DNA of 64,000 nucleotides from Dama dama (Eukaryota; Chordata; Mammalia; Artiodactyla; Cervidae): positions 19,627,001 to 19,691,000 of the forward strand of contig NC_083691.1 of assembly GCF_033118175.1 (NCBI RefSeq). Reading direction: 5' to 3'. Every line of letters starts with the position of its first letter. Positions within the stretch are counted from its first letter, which is position 1. Under the pieces are notes generated by a model, which saw only the letters and a list, made by a program, of their open reading frames with translations, did no database searches and was not told the DNA's origin. Of this stretch, positions 1 through 10,369 are shown in pieces. The position numbers and the translations under genes were made by a program.

Positions 1-60
1 CAATCCATAGGGTTGCACAGAGTCAGACATGACTGAAATGATTTAGCACTCATGCATGCT
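1..60 (+). mobile_element. 3' end of a Bov-A/Bov-tA SINE, cut by the window edge
   Basis: The stretch reads as the standard end of the ruminant SINE body (GGTTGCACAGAGTCAGACAT, then an ACTGA motif and a CATGCATGC-type tail). The 5' part lies outside the window. Confidence 0.8.
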
Positions 61-1111
61 TGCATGTATTACCAACGTTGGAAGAGTTTAAAAGCCAACC
101 CCAGGGAGGCAATCAGCGGATAGTTTTTAAGCCCAGCTGCTTGAGGGGGTGGAGGAGGTGGTTGATAACAGGACCAAGTCAGCAATTATCATTTAAAGGA
201 CTCTATATTGGGGAGGAAGCTTTTAGGAAGCAGCCCGGGTGTCATTTTCTTTTAACCCCCACTCAAGATTCTCGCTGTGGCTGCCAGAGGAACAGAAGTG
301 CCTATTTGCATGGGAGGGGAGTTGTCCCTTCAGACATTTGTTCAAGGGCACAAAAGTCAGGGCCAGTGGGAACAAGAAAATCAGCTGGTGGAAGACAAGT
401 AAGGACAAAGATGCTGTGAACTCTTTTTCATCCTCTTCCAGCCTGGGACCTTGGGATGTTGCAGATCTGCCTGAGATCAAGAAGTAGGTTTGTGGTTAAC
501 ACAGAAAACAGTAGGAAGAAAGATGAAAATGATGTGGTGTATCCCAGTTTCCACAGAGAAGAGGTTAGCTGTGAACAGTGGAAGCTGATTTTCTGTAAGG
601 TGTTGATGCCTTAGGAAGCGCTCTCCTTTCCACCGTGTGGTTCAGCATTTCTCACCTACCTCTTTGGTGGTCTTCATAATATGTGTTCTTTGGCATCTGT
701 GTCCCGGTGACAAGAACCTCAGGTACTGCTCACCAGGTGGGTGTCCCTGACATTCTCAGGACTGAGGTCTTTTGAGGTTCTGCCACCCACTCCTGGCACA
801 CAGGCTTGCACCCTCAAAACTTGATTTCCCAGAATTAGACTCATTTATTATCCATATTCATGTGGAAACTTATGCCCCCGTTTTTTATTCAAAACAGAGG
901 CTTGCCTTAGGATGACATCCTGAGCCCTCACCTGCACGCAGGCTCTGCCCTGCTCTTCAGGCCCACCAGCCTCTCCCTGCCCCTCTGAGCCTTCACCCCT
1001 CTGGGCAAAAAGGGGGACCCCTCCCCCAGTTGCTTGTTAGCATCTCACTTCGCCTTTAAGATTCATGTCACCTTTCTGAGCTTGCTTCTTATCTGCTAAA
1101 CTAGACTTACC
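61..1111. other. Intergenic sequence without a recognised gene
   Basis: The short open frames here have no recognisable domain, no splice context and no codon bias. I see no clear repeat, so this is presumably unique or very old repeat sequence. Confidence 0.6.
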
Positions 1112-1835
1112 TGTCTTAGTCAGGGCTGCCATGACGAAGTACTGAGTGGCTTGCTGCTGCTGCTGCTGCTGCTAAGTCGCTTCAGTCACGTCCAACTCTG
1201 TGTGACCCCATAGACAGCAGCCCACCAGGCTCCCCCGTCCCTGGGATTCTCTAGGCAAGAACACTGGAGTGGGTTGCCATTTCCTTCTCCAATGCATGAA
1301 AGTGAAAAGTGAAAGTGAAGTCACTCAGTCATGTCTGACTCTTCACAGCCCCGTGGACTGCAGCCTACCAGGCTCCTCCGTCCATGAGATTTTCCAGGCA
1401 AGAGTACTGGAGTGGGGTGCCATTGCCTTCTCCGACTGAGTGGTTTAACATTAGAAATTTGTATTTTCACAGTTCTGGAGGCTAGAGAGTCTAAGATGAA
1501 GGTTCTGGCTGAGTCGGTTTCTGATGAGAGCCCTCTTCCTGGCTTGCAGACGGCCACCCCTCGCTGGGTCCTCACCTGAGTTTTGCACGGTGCACACAGG
1601 AAGGAGGTGGGGGAGGGAGAGAGAGAGACACAGAGACACAGAGAGATGGGGGAGAGGGTGAACAGCACTTCTCTGGGCGTGTCTTCTCATAAGGACGCTT
1701 GTCCCGTTGGATCAGCGACCCACTCTTGCGGCCTCACTTCACCTTAATGGCTTCCTTACAGGCCCCATCTCCAAACTGGCCACACAGAGGGTTGGGGTCA
1801 ACGTATGATTGGGGTCCCTGATGCTGGGATTCACA
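1112..1835 (-). mobile_element. MLT1-type LTR (ERVL-MaLR), split by a SINE
   Basis: The reverse-strand MLT1 signature is visible: CTTAGTCAGGGCTGCCATGA at the start, a CACAGTTCTGGAGGCT block, the CTTCCTGGCTTGCAGACGGC block, then a TCATAAGGAC block and CCCCATCTCCAAA. A Bov-A2 SINE at 1150-1434 interrupts it. It is a solitary, degraded LTR without internal viral genes. Family recognised by eye. Confidence 0.7.
1150..1434 (-). mobile_element. Bov-A2 SINE (two Bov-A monomers with CTG run)
   Basis: Two Bov-A monomers are joined by a GAAAGTGAAAAGTGAAAGTGA linker-type segment, and the (CTG)n run at 1152-1173 is the usual end of this SINE in this orientation. The duplicated target ACTGAGTGG flanks it at 1141-1149 and 1435-1443. 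The insertion is younger than the MLT1 it interrupts. Confidence 0.85.
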
Positions 1836-2154
1836 GCTGATGTTTCAGAGCCAGAAGCAGACAGGACTAGAGGTTAGGAAGTAGAGACTCTACCTGGCCG
1901 ATGGGGAGGTGACCCGCCATGAGCGGTGCAGCCAGTCGTGTGCACCTCATCCTGTCTCAAGGAGCAATGCTCGGGGAGTGGAGACATCAGGACGGCTCTT
2001 GTCTGTCTGATGAGTGTCTGCCTGAGTCTGGTGCCCAGAGTCAAGGCAGCTGTCCAGTGTCACCCAAGTACAAGTGGTCAATTCCTCAGGGCTAGATGTA
2101 TTTTGGAATTAGATTTTTTTCTCAAAATTAAAAAAAAAAAAGCACTGGTAACAC
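1836..2154. other. Intergenic, nothing recognised
   Basis: I see no gene or clear repeat apart from an A run near 2131-2141. Confidence 0.5.
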
Positions 2155-2164
2155 AGCCTATATT

Positions 2165-2336
2165 CTTTTTTTTTTAAATTATTTATTTATTTGGCTCTGC
2201 TGGGTGTTAGTTGCAGCATGTGGAATCTTTAGTTGTGGCATGCAGGATCTAGTTCCCAAACCAGGGATCTCACCCAGGTCCCCTGCATTGGGAACTCAGA
2301 GTCTTAGCCACTGGCCCACCAGCGAAGTCCCAATAT
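2165..2336 (-). mobile_element. tRNA-Glu-derived (CHR-type) artiodactyl SINE
   Basis: On the reverse strand it reads ACTTCGCTGGTGGGCCAGTGG, followed by a B-box-like segment and a poly(A) tail, seen here as T-rich sequence after 2165. The target duplication AGCCTATATT is exact at 2155-2164 and 2337-2346. Confidence 0.8.
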
Positions 2337-2346
2337 AGCCTATATT

Positions 2347-3516
2347 TTGTACCTTGAGCAACCCCCCCAGGAAAGCTAAAGATCTAGGCAGCACCCTGTG
2401 GCCAAACATATAAATATATTTTTAGGGAGAAATCTAAGTGGGGTAAAAACAGCATGTGAGGTCAAGGTTATCACTGCCACTAAATAACAATGCCAGGAGC
2501 CTACGAAAAGATGGTCAGAATGGCCAGTTCAGGATGGTGTGGGGAAACAATTCAGGGGACCTGACTGTGGAAAGAGAAGGGAAAATAGCATATGCAGAGG
2601 AGGAAAGCTGACGAATCTGGGGGCTTGCCCCTGAAGCTGTCCTCTAGAGATTTGGGGGAGCCACCGTGATGGGAAACCCCGGTGATGGCTGCCACACGGT
2701 CAGGAAATCAGTCTCTCCAGCAACTTCCTATCCTCTGCCTGCTGAACTGCAAAGTGCCGCCTCCCCCCAGGCTGCAGTGTGCAGATGTTTCTCTCTGATC
2801 AAGAGTATAATTAACACCTGTCAAAGCAATGGGCCGAGGTGGGAGGGGGATTTCCTTCTCATCAGGAACCGTGTTCCTCAAGAAGTACTCGGTGTTTGGG
2901 AAGAACATTTCCAACGTGGAGGGATTAAAAAGCCATCTTATAAAATGAAGAAGCAGGTGGTGTTTATCTGAGCTAATGCCTGTGAGTTCATTCGTTTGAT
3001 TTCCGTGAGCATGCTGACAGATGCCCAATGAGCTAGGGAAACTTATTCGGTATTGGACCCTTGGCCACGCATACTCATGCCAAATCTGGGGATGACATTT
3101 TGCTTTGCTCCTCTTGAGTCAAGAGAATTGTCTGTGGGTAGAAGGGGTTATTTGTTACTTTTATCCCCACAGTTATTTCGTACAAAGCATAACAAGAGAA
3201 ATATTTCCTTAAAGGCTCCGTTTATGTTGAATTATTTTAAGGGAATTCTGTAGTCAATTAAATATCCAGTGGTAAATGAATTGCTGAGAAGGTTGTGGTC
3301 TTATGGGATGTAGTTGTACATGTCACCAGGGTTTTGTTTAAATTTTGAGAGAGGTCAAAAGTTGGTCATACACAGATAGAATGACACAGTCATAATGTAA
3401 ACTATAATGAGGACCACCATGCAGTACTTTTTGGGTCTTGAGAATTCTCACATTCATGATTGCCTATGCATCTGACAACATCCTTATGATACAATTTCTG
3501 TTCTGAGATGTCCAGT
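2347..3516. other. Intergenic, repeat-poor; holds a candidate regulatory motif cluster
   Basis: No gene is supported. From about 2690 to 3260 the sequence is free of recognisable repeats and carries TAATTA, a T-box-like TTAACACCT, the E-box CACCTG and TCAAAG packed into 2808-2826. Regulatory function is inferred from motif density only. Confidence 0.4.
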
Positions 3517-4047
3517 TTCAATTCAGTTCAGGTCAGTCACTCAGTCATGTCTGACTCCTTGCATTCCCATGGACTGCAGCACACCAGGCTTCCCTGTCCA
3601 TTACCAACTATCAGAGCTTGCTCAAACTCATGTCCATCAAGATGGTGATGCCATCCAGCCATCTCATCCTCTGTCATCCCTTTTTCCTCCTGCCTTCAAT
3701 CTTTCCCAGCATCAGGGTCTTTCTCAATGAGTCAGCTCTTCACATCAGGTGGCCAAAGTATTGGAGTTCCAGGTTCCACAGCAGTCCTTCCAATAAATAT
3801 TTACGATTGATTTCCTTTAGGATTGATTGGTTTGATCTCCTTGCAGTCCAAGGGACTCTCAACAGTCTTCTGCAACACCACAGTTCAAAAGCATCAATTC
3901 TTTGGCACGCAACTTTCTTTATGGTCCAGCTCTCACATCCATACATGATTACTAGAAAAGCCATAGCTTTGACTAGAAGGACCTTTGTTGGCAAAGTAAT
4001 GTCTCTCCTTTTTAATATGCTGTCTAGGTTGGTCAAAGCTTTTCTAC
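3517..4047 (-). mobile_element. BovB (RTE-type) LINE, 5'-truncated 3' end
   Basis: Reverse-strand translation shows the C-terminal part of the BovB ORF2 protein, with recognisable pieces NLDSILKRRDITLPTK, YGCESWTIKK and RRLLRVPWTARRSNQS. The 3' tail ends in CAGTTCAATTGAA-like sequence at 3517. Stop codons and substitutions show it is dead. BovB is the autonomous partner whose tail the ruminant Bov SINEs share. Confidence 0.9.
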
Positions 4048-4129
4048 ACATCGACTCAGAGTGGATGAATGACTTGGACAGAAGAATGAGAGGAACTGGC
4101 ATTAGAATCATACATTTTTCCACAGAAGA

Positions 4130-4290
4130 GTCCCCCAGTTTCCTGCATTGGGGGGCGAGTGTGGGGATGGTGACTAGCCTTATAAGGACATCAGTCATTG
4201 GGTTAGGGCCTGGTATAACTCATAATTCATCTGAAATTGATTACATCTGCAAAAACCGTCCTTTGAAACAAGGTCACGTGTGTTTGGTCT
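4130..4290 (-). mobile_element. Fragment of an MLT1-like LTR
   Basis: The blocks CTTATAAGGACATCAGTCAT, TTGGGTTAGGGCC, GATTACATCTGCAAA and AAGGTCACGT resemble the central part of reverse-oriented MLT1. The copy is short and diverged, so the family assignment is tentative. Confidence 0.45.
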
Positions 4291-4351
4291 TTCAGTAATT
4301 CGTGGCGTAGGGCTCCAAAACACTTCGAGTTTCCTAAGCAAGGAGCGGGAT

Positions 4352-5233
4352 AAAAGTGACTTTTGTAGTCTACAAGCAATAAATGCTGGAGAGGGTGTGG
4401 AGAAAAGGGAACCCTCTTACACTGTTGGTGGGAATGCAAACTAGTACAGCCGCTATGGAAAACAGTGTGGAGATTTCTTAAAAAACTGGAAATAGAACTG
4501 CCATATGACCCAGCAATCCCACTTCTGGGCATACACACTGAGGAAACCAGATCTGAAAGAGACACGTGCACCCCAATGTTCATCGCAGCACTGTTTATAA
4601 TAGCCAGGACATGGAAGCAACCTAGATGCCCATCAGCAGATGAATGGATAAGGAAGCTGTGGTACATATACACCATGGAATATTACTCAGCCATTAAAAA
4701 AAATTCATTTGAACCAGTCCTAATGAGATGGATGAAACTGGAGCCCCTTATACAGAGTGAAGTAAGCCAGAAAGATAAAGAACATTACAGCATACTAACA
4801 CACATATATGGAATTTAGAAAGATGGTAACGATAACCCTATATGCAAAACAGAAAAAGAGACACAGAAATACAGAACAGACTTTTGAACTCTGTGGGAGA
4901 ATGTGAGGGTGGGATGTTTCAAAAGAACAGCATGTATACTATCTATGGTGAAACAGATCACCAGCCCAGGTGGGATGCATGAGACAAGTGCTCCAGCCTG
5001 GTGCACTGGGAGGACCCGGGGGAATTGGGTGGAGAGGGAGGTGGGAGCGGGGATCGGGATGGGGAATACGTGTAAATCCATGGCTGATTCATATCAATGT
5101 ATGACAAAACCCACTGAAATGTTGTGAAGTGATTGGCCTCCAACTAATAAAAAAAAAAAAAGTTTACTTTTGCAAATGGTAAAATAAATGCAAGTAGTTT
5201 TTGCACACACACACACAAAAAAGTGACTTTTGT
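4352..5233 (+). mobile_element. 5'-truncated ruminant L1 with target duplication and a 3' extension
   Basis: The body (4367-5161) is the end of L1 ORF2 plus 3'UTR. The frame at 4465-4818 shows PYDPAIPLLGIHTEE and a KQPRCPSADEWI-type segment typical of L1 ORF2 C-termini. The L1's own AATAAA is at 5146-5151, followed by an A run to 5160. Another 57 bases (5162-5218) follow, with a second AATAAA at 5183-5188 and a CA/A-rich end. The 15-base duplication AAAAGTGACTTTTGT is identical at 4352-4366 and 5219-5233, so body and extension were inserted together. Confidence 0.85.
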
Positions 5234-5656
5234 TATGTTAATGAGGTGACTTTTGGAAAGTCCTTAAGGATGGGGTTGGTGGCTAGGAGAACCAACCAAG
5301 AGATTAGAGGCATGGAGATTTCAGTCCCATCCCCCAGACATCTGGGGAGGAGACGGGGCTAGAAATGCAATTCAGTCACCAGAGGCCAATGGTCTAACCC
5401 ATCATACCTTTGTAATGAAGCTGCATAAAAACCCCAAAGGAGAGAGTCCAGAGAGCTTCTGGGTTGGACATGCTGGGACAACGGTGACTCTGGAAGGGGT
5501 GTGGCAACTCCACAACCCTCCCCACACACTTTGCATCTCTTCCATCAGGCTGTTCCTCAGTTGTAGATTTTTACAACAAACCAATAATCTAATGTACAGT
5601 GTTTCTGAGTTCTGTGAACCATTCTAGCAAATGAATTGAACCCAAAGAAGGGGTAA
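5234..5656. other. Intergenic, nothing recognised
   Basis: I see no gene, RNA or clear repeat here. Confidence 0.5.
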
Positions 5657-5757
5657 TCAGTTCAGTTCAGTCGCTCAGTTGTGTCCGACTCTTTGCGACC
5701 CCATGAATCACAGCACACCAGACCTCCCTGTCCATTACCAACTCCCGGGGAACCTGC
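5657..5757 (-). mobile_element. 3' tip of a BovB LINE
   Basis: It reads CAGTTCAGTTCAGTCGCTCAG, then GACCCCATGAATCACAGCAC, then CTCCCTGTCCATTACCAACT, which is the reverse-oriented end of BovB. Only about 100 bases are retained. Confidence 0.75.
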
Positions 5758-6094
5758 AATCTATAGCCAGTTGGTCAGAAGCCCAGGTGATAATCTGAAC
5801 TTGGGACTGGCCCCGGAAGTGTGAGTGGAGAATGGCAATCTTGATCGAGCCCTTAACATGTCGATCTCTGAGTGGACAGTGTCAGAGTTGAGTTGAACTG
5901 TAGGATACCCAGCTGGTGGTGAGGAATTGTTGATTGGTGGGAGAAACCCCCTCCCCCCACCATACATACAAACACACACGTCGGAAATATGCCTATGCAG
6001 AAGAGTCCACAGGGTGGCGGTGGGGTGGGGGGTCTCTAGGAAGAACAAGAAATTCATCAGCAGCCCCTCTGGTCTCCCCTCTCTCCCAGGTGGA
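5758..6094. other. Intergenic, nothing recognised
   Basis: There are short C-rich and G-rich runs (about 5948-5962 and 6013-6031) but no gene. Confidence 0.5.
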
Positions 6095-6306
6095 GTTAGT
6101 GTGCATAGTCGCTCAGTCGTGTCTGACTCTGTGAGACCCCATGGACTGTAGTCCGCCAGGCACCTTTCTCCATGAATTCTCCAGGCAAGAATACTGGAGT
6201 GGGTTGCCATGCCCTCCTCTAGGGGGTCTTCCTGACCCAGGGATCGAACCCAGGTCTCCTGCATTTGCAGGCGGATTCTTTACCATCTGAACCATGAGGG
6301 AAGCCC
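6095..6306 (-). mobile_element. Bov-tA SINE
   Basis: The Bov-A body runs from TCGCTCAGTCGTGTCTGACT to GGGTTGCCAT. It is followed by the reverse of the tRNA-Glu-like head, with a B box seen as GGATCGAACCCAGG and an A box as ACCATCTGAACCA. Both internal Pol III boxes are recognisable. Confidence 0.85.
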
Positions 6307-7401
6307 CCAGGTGTCGTTAACGGCAGGATTAACTCCCACAATTCAGGGAGCTCTCGTGGAGCAGTCACCTAGGAAAACAGAACCAAGCACTGCGCTTCAT
6401 CTGAGTCCAGAAGGGGAAGGAGGAGCCAGGTCAGTTTGGCTGTGACCACATGGGCTCAGCCATCACCGGGGTTAAGGACAAGCCTGGGCCATGTGGTTCA
6501 GACCTGGTTGTAAGCTGGGTGCGGCTATCCAGGTCACCTCCCGGGGGGGCTGTGGCCGAGCCTGGGGCCAGTGGGCGCCCTGGGTGCACGAGCTGCGGAT
6601 GGGGCCAAACCAAGTGGCACATCGGACCGATTCTGTCTCCAAATGTCGTGACTGTATTCCAGAAACTCTTCTGTGGATGGTTAACACCTCCTGCCCTTTG
6701 TGGATGCTTTGAAAGTATGAAACTGATCTCAGGACTTATTGGAAATGTGAGCCACCAGATGTGGGCTCAGGCCTGCCATCCTTCCTGCTTACTTCTGGGC
6801 AGGAGCTCAGAGGGAAACCAGCCCCTGGTTGAGCCCCTCCCGAGGCCCACACCCAGGGTCACACAGGACAGTCTGTGTCAAGTAGGTGCTTGCCGTTCCC
6901 TAAACAGAAGCACAGACCTGCAGTTAAAGCCCAAAGAGGGACAGCCACGGTGCAGTTGCCCTTATTTGGTTCAGAAGCCGTGTGAGATGAATCAGCCTTG
7001 AAAAGAGCAGGGACCTGGGACTCTCCTCGGCACTGGCACTCAGAGGACCCGCAGATGCAGCGCCCTGGCCTCATCTGCCTAGTGAGGGCTTGTGGCCGCC
7101 GTGGCTGTCCACTCCTCTCGGGCCTGCTGTAGCTACAGGGAGCAGCTTCAGCCGAGCCCATGCCCTTCTCAGGACTATCCACGCCCAATAACTGATCAAG
7201 GAGGGGTGTCAGAGTCTGGCCATCTCCCCTTGGGGCTGGCTGGGCTCTGCTGGGCTACACAGTGCTAACCCTGCCCTCTCCCCTTTCCATCAGATCACAG
7301 GCCTCTGTTCCCCTGCTAGGACAAGCCAGATGTGGAAGGGGTGATGGCCTGGTACATATGTGACATCCTATTAGGTTGTTATAACCACACGAGGTTGGGG
7401 A
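6307..7401. other. Intergenic, GC-moderate unique sequence
   Basis: Several open frames of 60-180 codons occur, but they overlap on both strands and show no domain. I treat them as chance frames. Confidence 0.5.
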
Positions 7402-8027
7402 AATAATGGAAACAGTGAGAGACTTTATTTTTGGGGGCTCCAAAATCACTGCAGATGGTGACTGCAGCCATGAAATTAAAAGACACTTGCTCTTTGGAAG
7501 GAAAGCTATGACCAATCTAGACAGCATATTAAAAAGTAGAGACAGTACTTTGCCAACAAAAGTCCATCTAGTCAAAGCTATGGTTTTTCCAGTAGTCGTA
7601 TATGGATGTGAGAGTTGGACTATAAAGAAAGCTGAGCACCAAAGAATTGAGGCTTTTGAACTGTGGTGTTGGAGAAGACTCTTGAGAGTCCCTTGGACAG
7701 CAAGGACATCCAACCAGTCCATCCTAAAGGAAATCAGTCCTGAATATTCGTTGGAAGGACTGATGCTGAAGCTGAAACTCCAATCCTTAGGCTGCCTGAT
7801 TCAAAGAACTGACTCATTTGAAAAGACCCTGATGCTGAGAAAGATTGAAGGCGGGAGAAGAAGGGGACAACAGAGGATGAGCTGGTTGGATGGCATCACC
7901 TACTTGATAGACATGAGTTAGAGTAAGTTTCAGGAGTTGGTGATGGACATGGAGGCCTAGCGTGCTGCAGTCCATGGGGTCGCAGAGAGTCGGACATGAC
8001 TGAGCGACTGAACGGAAATGAACTGAA
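7402..8027 (+). mobile_element. BovB LINE, 5'-truncated, ORF2 C-terminus with stop
   Basis: The forward frame from about 7406 gives recognisable BovB ORF2 pieces (DSILKSRDSTLPTKVHLVKA, YGCESWTIKKAEHQRIEAFE, RRLLRVPWTARTSNQSILKE, RMSWLDGITYLID). A stop at 7919-7921 truncates the normal end, which continues in frame afterwards as a degraded SLSK-like stretch. It ends with the usual ACTGAACGGAAATGAACTGA tail. A short CACGAGG repeat at 7388-7394 and 8031-8037 may be the target duplication. Confidence 0.9.
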
Positions 8028-8737
8028 CCTCACGAGGAAGAACTTGGGGTTCCCCAAAGGGCTCTGGCGGGCAGCCCATGGTGTGACTAAGGCCCAGGCA
8101 GCTCCCGAGGATGGGAAACTGTACACGCTTGGTGACTGGGTGCTGATTTGGAGGAAGGCACTGAGCTCCTGACATCATAATTACTTGGTTCTCTTGTACT
8201 GAAACATCCCACAAATGACAGTAATTATCAAGTCCTGCCTGATGTGACATTTTCTTCGACACATGAGAAGACACTCCTGAATTTCTTCTCCTTCCTCCCA
8301 TCCCCCTCCCCTGCCTCTCTCCATCCCTCCTCCCACTCTGCTCCCAGTTCACATTCAGCCCACGCTGCTTCCCCCACTATGCCCTTTCCTCTCCTCATTT
8401 GACCCCGTAATGCCCCCTTCTCTGGCCAAAAGTAGACGTGGAGCTGGGGGCAGCCAGAGACAAGCTTTTGTCAGATATTTGCAGGGTAGGGCCTGGAGCA
8501 GCTCGGATGTGTGTTAATGTCAGGAGCTGAGCTGAGGCCCGTGGCCCTTTGCTGAAAACCACGTGGGGTAAGGAAGGGCTGGCTGTCCCCACTCCTGAGG
8601 TTCTCTTTCCCCTGCGCTCGGCTGGGGATCAGATTTCCTATACGGCCGCCAAGTTCAGTGGAAAACACTGGACTTGGAGATACACACCCAGATAGATTTG
8701 TTTTAAAATCACTAGCTATTCACTTTTTTAAAAATTA
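8028..8737. other. Intergenic, nothing recognised
   Basis: It contains a pyrimidine-rich run at about 8283-8345 and no gene. Confidence 0.5.
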
Positions 8738-8890
8738 AGGGACTTCCCTGGTCATCCAGTGGCTAAGACTCTGAGCTCCCAGTGCAGGGGGCCTGGGTTC
8801 AATCCCCGGTCAGAGAGTTAGAGCCCACATGCCAGAAACTAAAGATCACATGTGGCGAAACTAAGACCTGCTGCAGACAAAGAGATAAAT
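8738..8890 (+). mobile_element. tRNA-Glu-derived (CHR-type) SINE
   Basis: It starts GGGACTTCCCTGGTCATCCA, has the B box GGTTCAATCCC and continues with the CACATGCCAGAAACTAAAG-type body. It is diverged and lacks a clean tail. Confidence 0.75.
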
Positions 8891-9102
8891 ATCTTCTTTA
8901 AGTGATAACCTTTATTTTCTTAAAGCAGTTTTAGGCTTCTAACAAAATTGAAGGGACAACATAAAGAGTTCCTACATAACCCCTGCCCCTACACAGGCAC
9001 AGACTCCCACTGTCAACGCCCTCACTAGAGGGCATCTTTGTTACTATCAATGAACCTACACTGATGCGTCATTATTCTCTCTTGGTGTTGTACATTTTAT
9101 GG

Positions 9103-9312
9103 AAAGTGTTAGTCACTCAGTCGTGTCCAACTCTTTGCAACCTCATGGACTATAGCCCGCCAAGCTCCTCTATCCATGGGATTCTCTAGGCAAGAACACT
9201 AGAGTGGGTAACCATTCCCTTCTCCAAGGGATCTTCCCAACCCAGGGATTGAACCAGGGTCTCCTGCATTACAGGCAGATTCTTCACTATCTGAGCCACC
9301 GGGGAAGCCCCT
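9103..9312 (-). mobile_element. Bov-tA SINE inside the L1
   Basis: A complete reverse-oriented Bov-A body and tRNA-like head (B box GGATTGAACCAGG, A box region ACTATCTGAGCCA) separates the L1 phrases TTGTACATTTTATGG and CTATGGGTTTGGACAAATG. These join in uninterrupted L1 copies. Confidence 0.85.
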
Positions 9313-9820
9313 GTATACCCTATGGGTTTGGACAAATGTATAATGGTATATATCCACCCACCCCCAAAGTATCACACAGAGGAGATTCACTGCTCTGTAA
9401 ACCTCTGAGCTCTCCTGATTCATCCCTCGCCCCTCTAACCCCTGGCAACCACTGATCCTTTTACTGCCTCCATAGTTTTGTCTTTTTCCAGAATGTCATA
9501 TAGTTGAAATCATACAGGATGTGGTCTTTTCAGATTGGCTTCTTTCACTTAGTCATATGCATTTAAGTTTCTTCCATGTCTTTTCATGGCTTGATAGTTC
9601 ATGTCTCTTTAGCAACAAATACTATTTCATTGTCTGGATGTACCATTGTTTATTTATCCACTTACCTATTGAAGGACATCTTGGTTAAGTCCAAGTTTTG
9701 GCAATTATGAATAAAGCTGTGATAAACATCTGTGTGCAGGTTTTCATGTGGACGTAAGTTTTCAACTCATTTGGGTAAATAACAAGGAGCAGTTTTGTAA
9801 GAAATTGACAAAGAGTCTTC

Positions 9821-9868
9821 TGTTCCTACAGTCCTCCGCTCTACCAACTGAGCTATCAAAGGAGCTAC
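9821..9868 (-). pseudogene. tRNA-Tyr 5' half, retro-inserted without an A tail
   Basis: On the reverse strand 9827-9863 matches a vertebrate tRNA-Tyr from acceptor 5' strand through the D arm to anticodon GTA and the following G. It starts CCTTTGATAGCTCAG and ends GGAGGACTGTAG; I see one difference from the remembered sequence, a C-to-T at a CpG. Five further bases (GAACA) follow at the position where tRNA-Tyr introns begin, and six extra bases lie before the tRNA start. The T arm and 3' acceptor strand are absent, so it cannot make a tRNA. The duplicated target TGACAAAG(A/T)GTCTTC lies at 9806-9820 and 9869-9883, inside the L1 ORF2 sequence. Confidence 0.85.
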
Positions 9869-10369
9869 TGACAAAGTGTCTTCCAAAGTGACTGTACCAT
9901 TTTTCATCCCCACCAGCATTGAATATATGCTTGTTGCATATACCTTGCTGCTTATCCTTGTGAGCATTTGGTGTTGTCAGTTATTTGGATCTTGAACATC
10001 TTATAGGTATGTAATGATATTTCACTGTGGTTTTAATTCTCAAGTCTCTAATGGCCTAGAATGTGGAACATCTTTTCATATAATGACTTGCCATCTGCAT
10101 AGTTTCTTTAGTGAGGTATCTGTTCAGGTCACTTGCTGGAATTTTGATTGGGATTACATTGCATTTACAGACTGAGTTAGTAAGAATGGACATCTTGACA
10201 AAATGTGTCTTCCTATCTATGAACATGGACTGCCTTTCCAATTACTTAGTTTTCCTTTGGTTTCTTTCACCAGAATTTTGTAGTTGTCCTCATATAGACC
10301 TTATACAAACTTTTGTCAGATTTATACCTAAGTATTTCATTTTGGGGGTGCTAATTTAAATAATAATGC

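Larger units (their letters stand above)
8900..10360 (-). mobile_element. Old L1 (L1M-type) 3' part, carrying two later insertions
   Basis: On the reverse strand this is L1 3'UTR (8900-9450) followed upstream by ORF2 sequence. Hallmarks are AGTCATATGCATTTAAG, GGTTTTCATGTGGACGTAAG, CATTTGGTGTTGTCAG and GAGGTATCTGTTCAGGTCAC. The piece beyond about 10135 comes from further 5' in ORF2, so an internal deletion is likely. A Bov-tA SINE (9103-9312) and a tRNA-Tyr fragment (9821-9868) are inserted in it. Confidence 0.8.

Noticed and set aside
1152..1173. (CTG)n trinucleotide expansion
   Set aside because: It is the usual CTG run of Bov-A2 SINEs; the same occurs at 10537 and 42288.
3618..4298. Forward open frame of 226 codons
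   Set aside because: It is the complement of the reverse-oriented BovB ORF2 remnant running into an MLT1-like piece.
4465..4818. Open frame with a convincing conserved protein
   Set aside because: It is the C-terminus of L1 ORF2 in a 5'-truncated insertion, not a host gene.
9821..9868. Functional tRNA-Tyr gene
   Set aside because: Only the 5' half is present; no T arm, no 3' acceptor strand, and target duplications show insertion.
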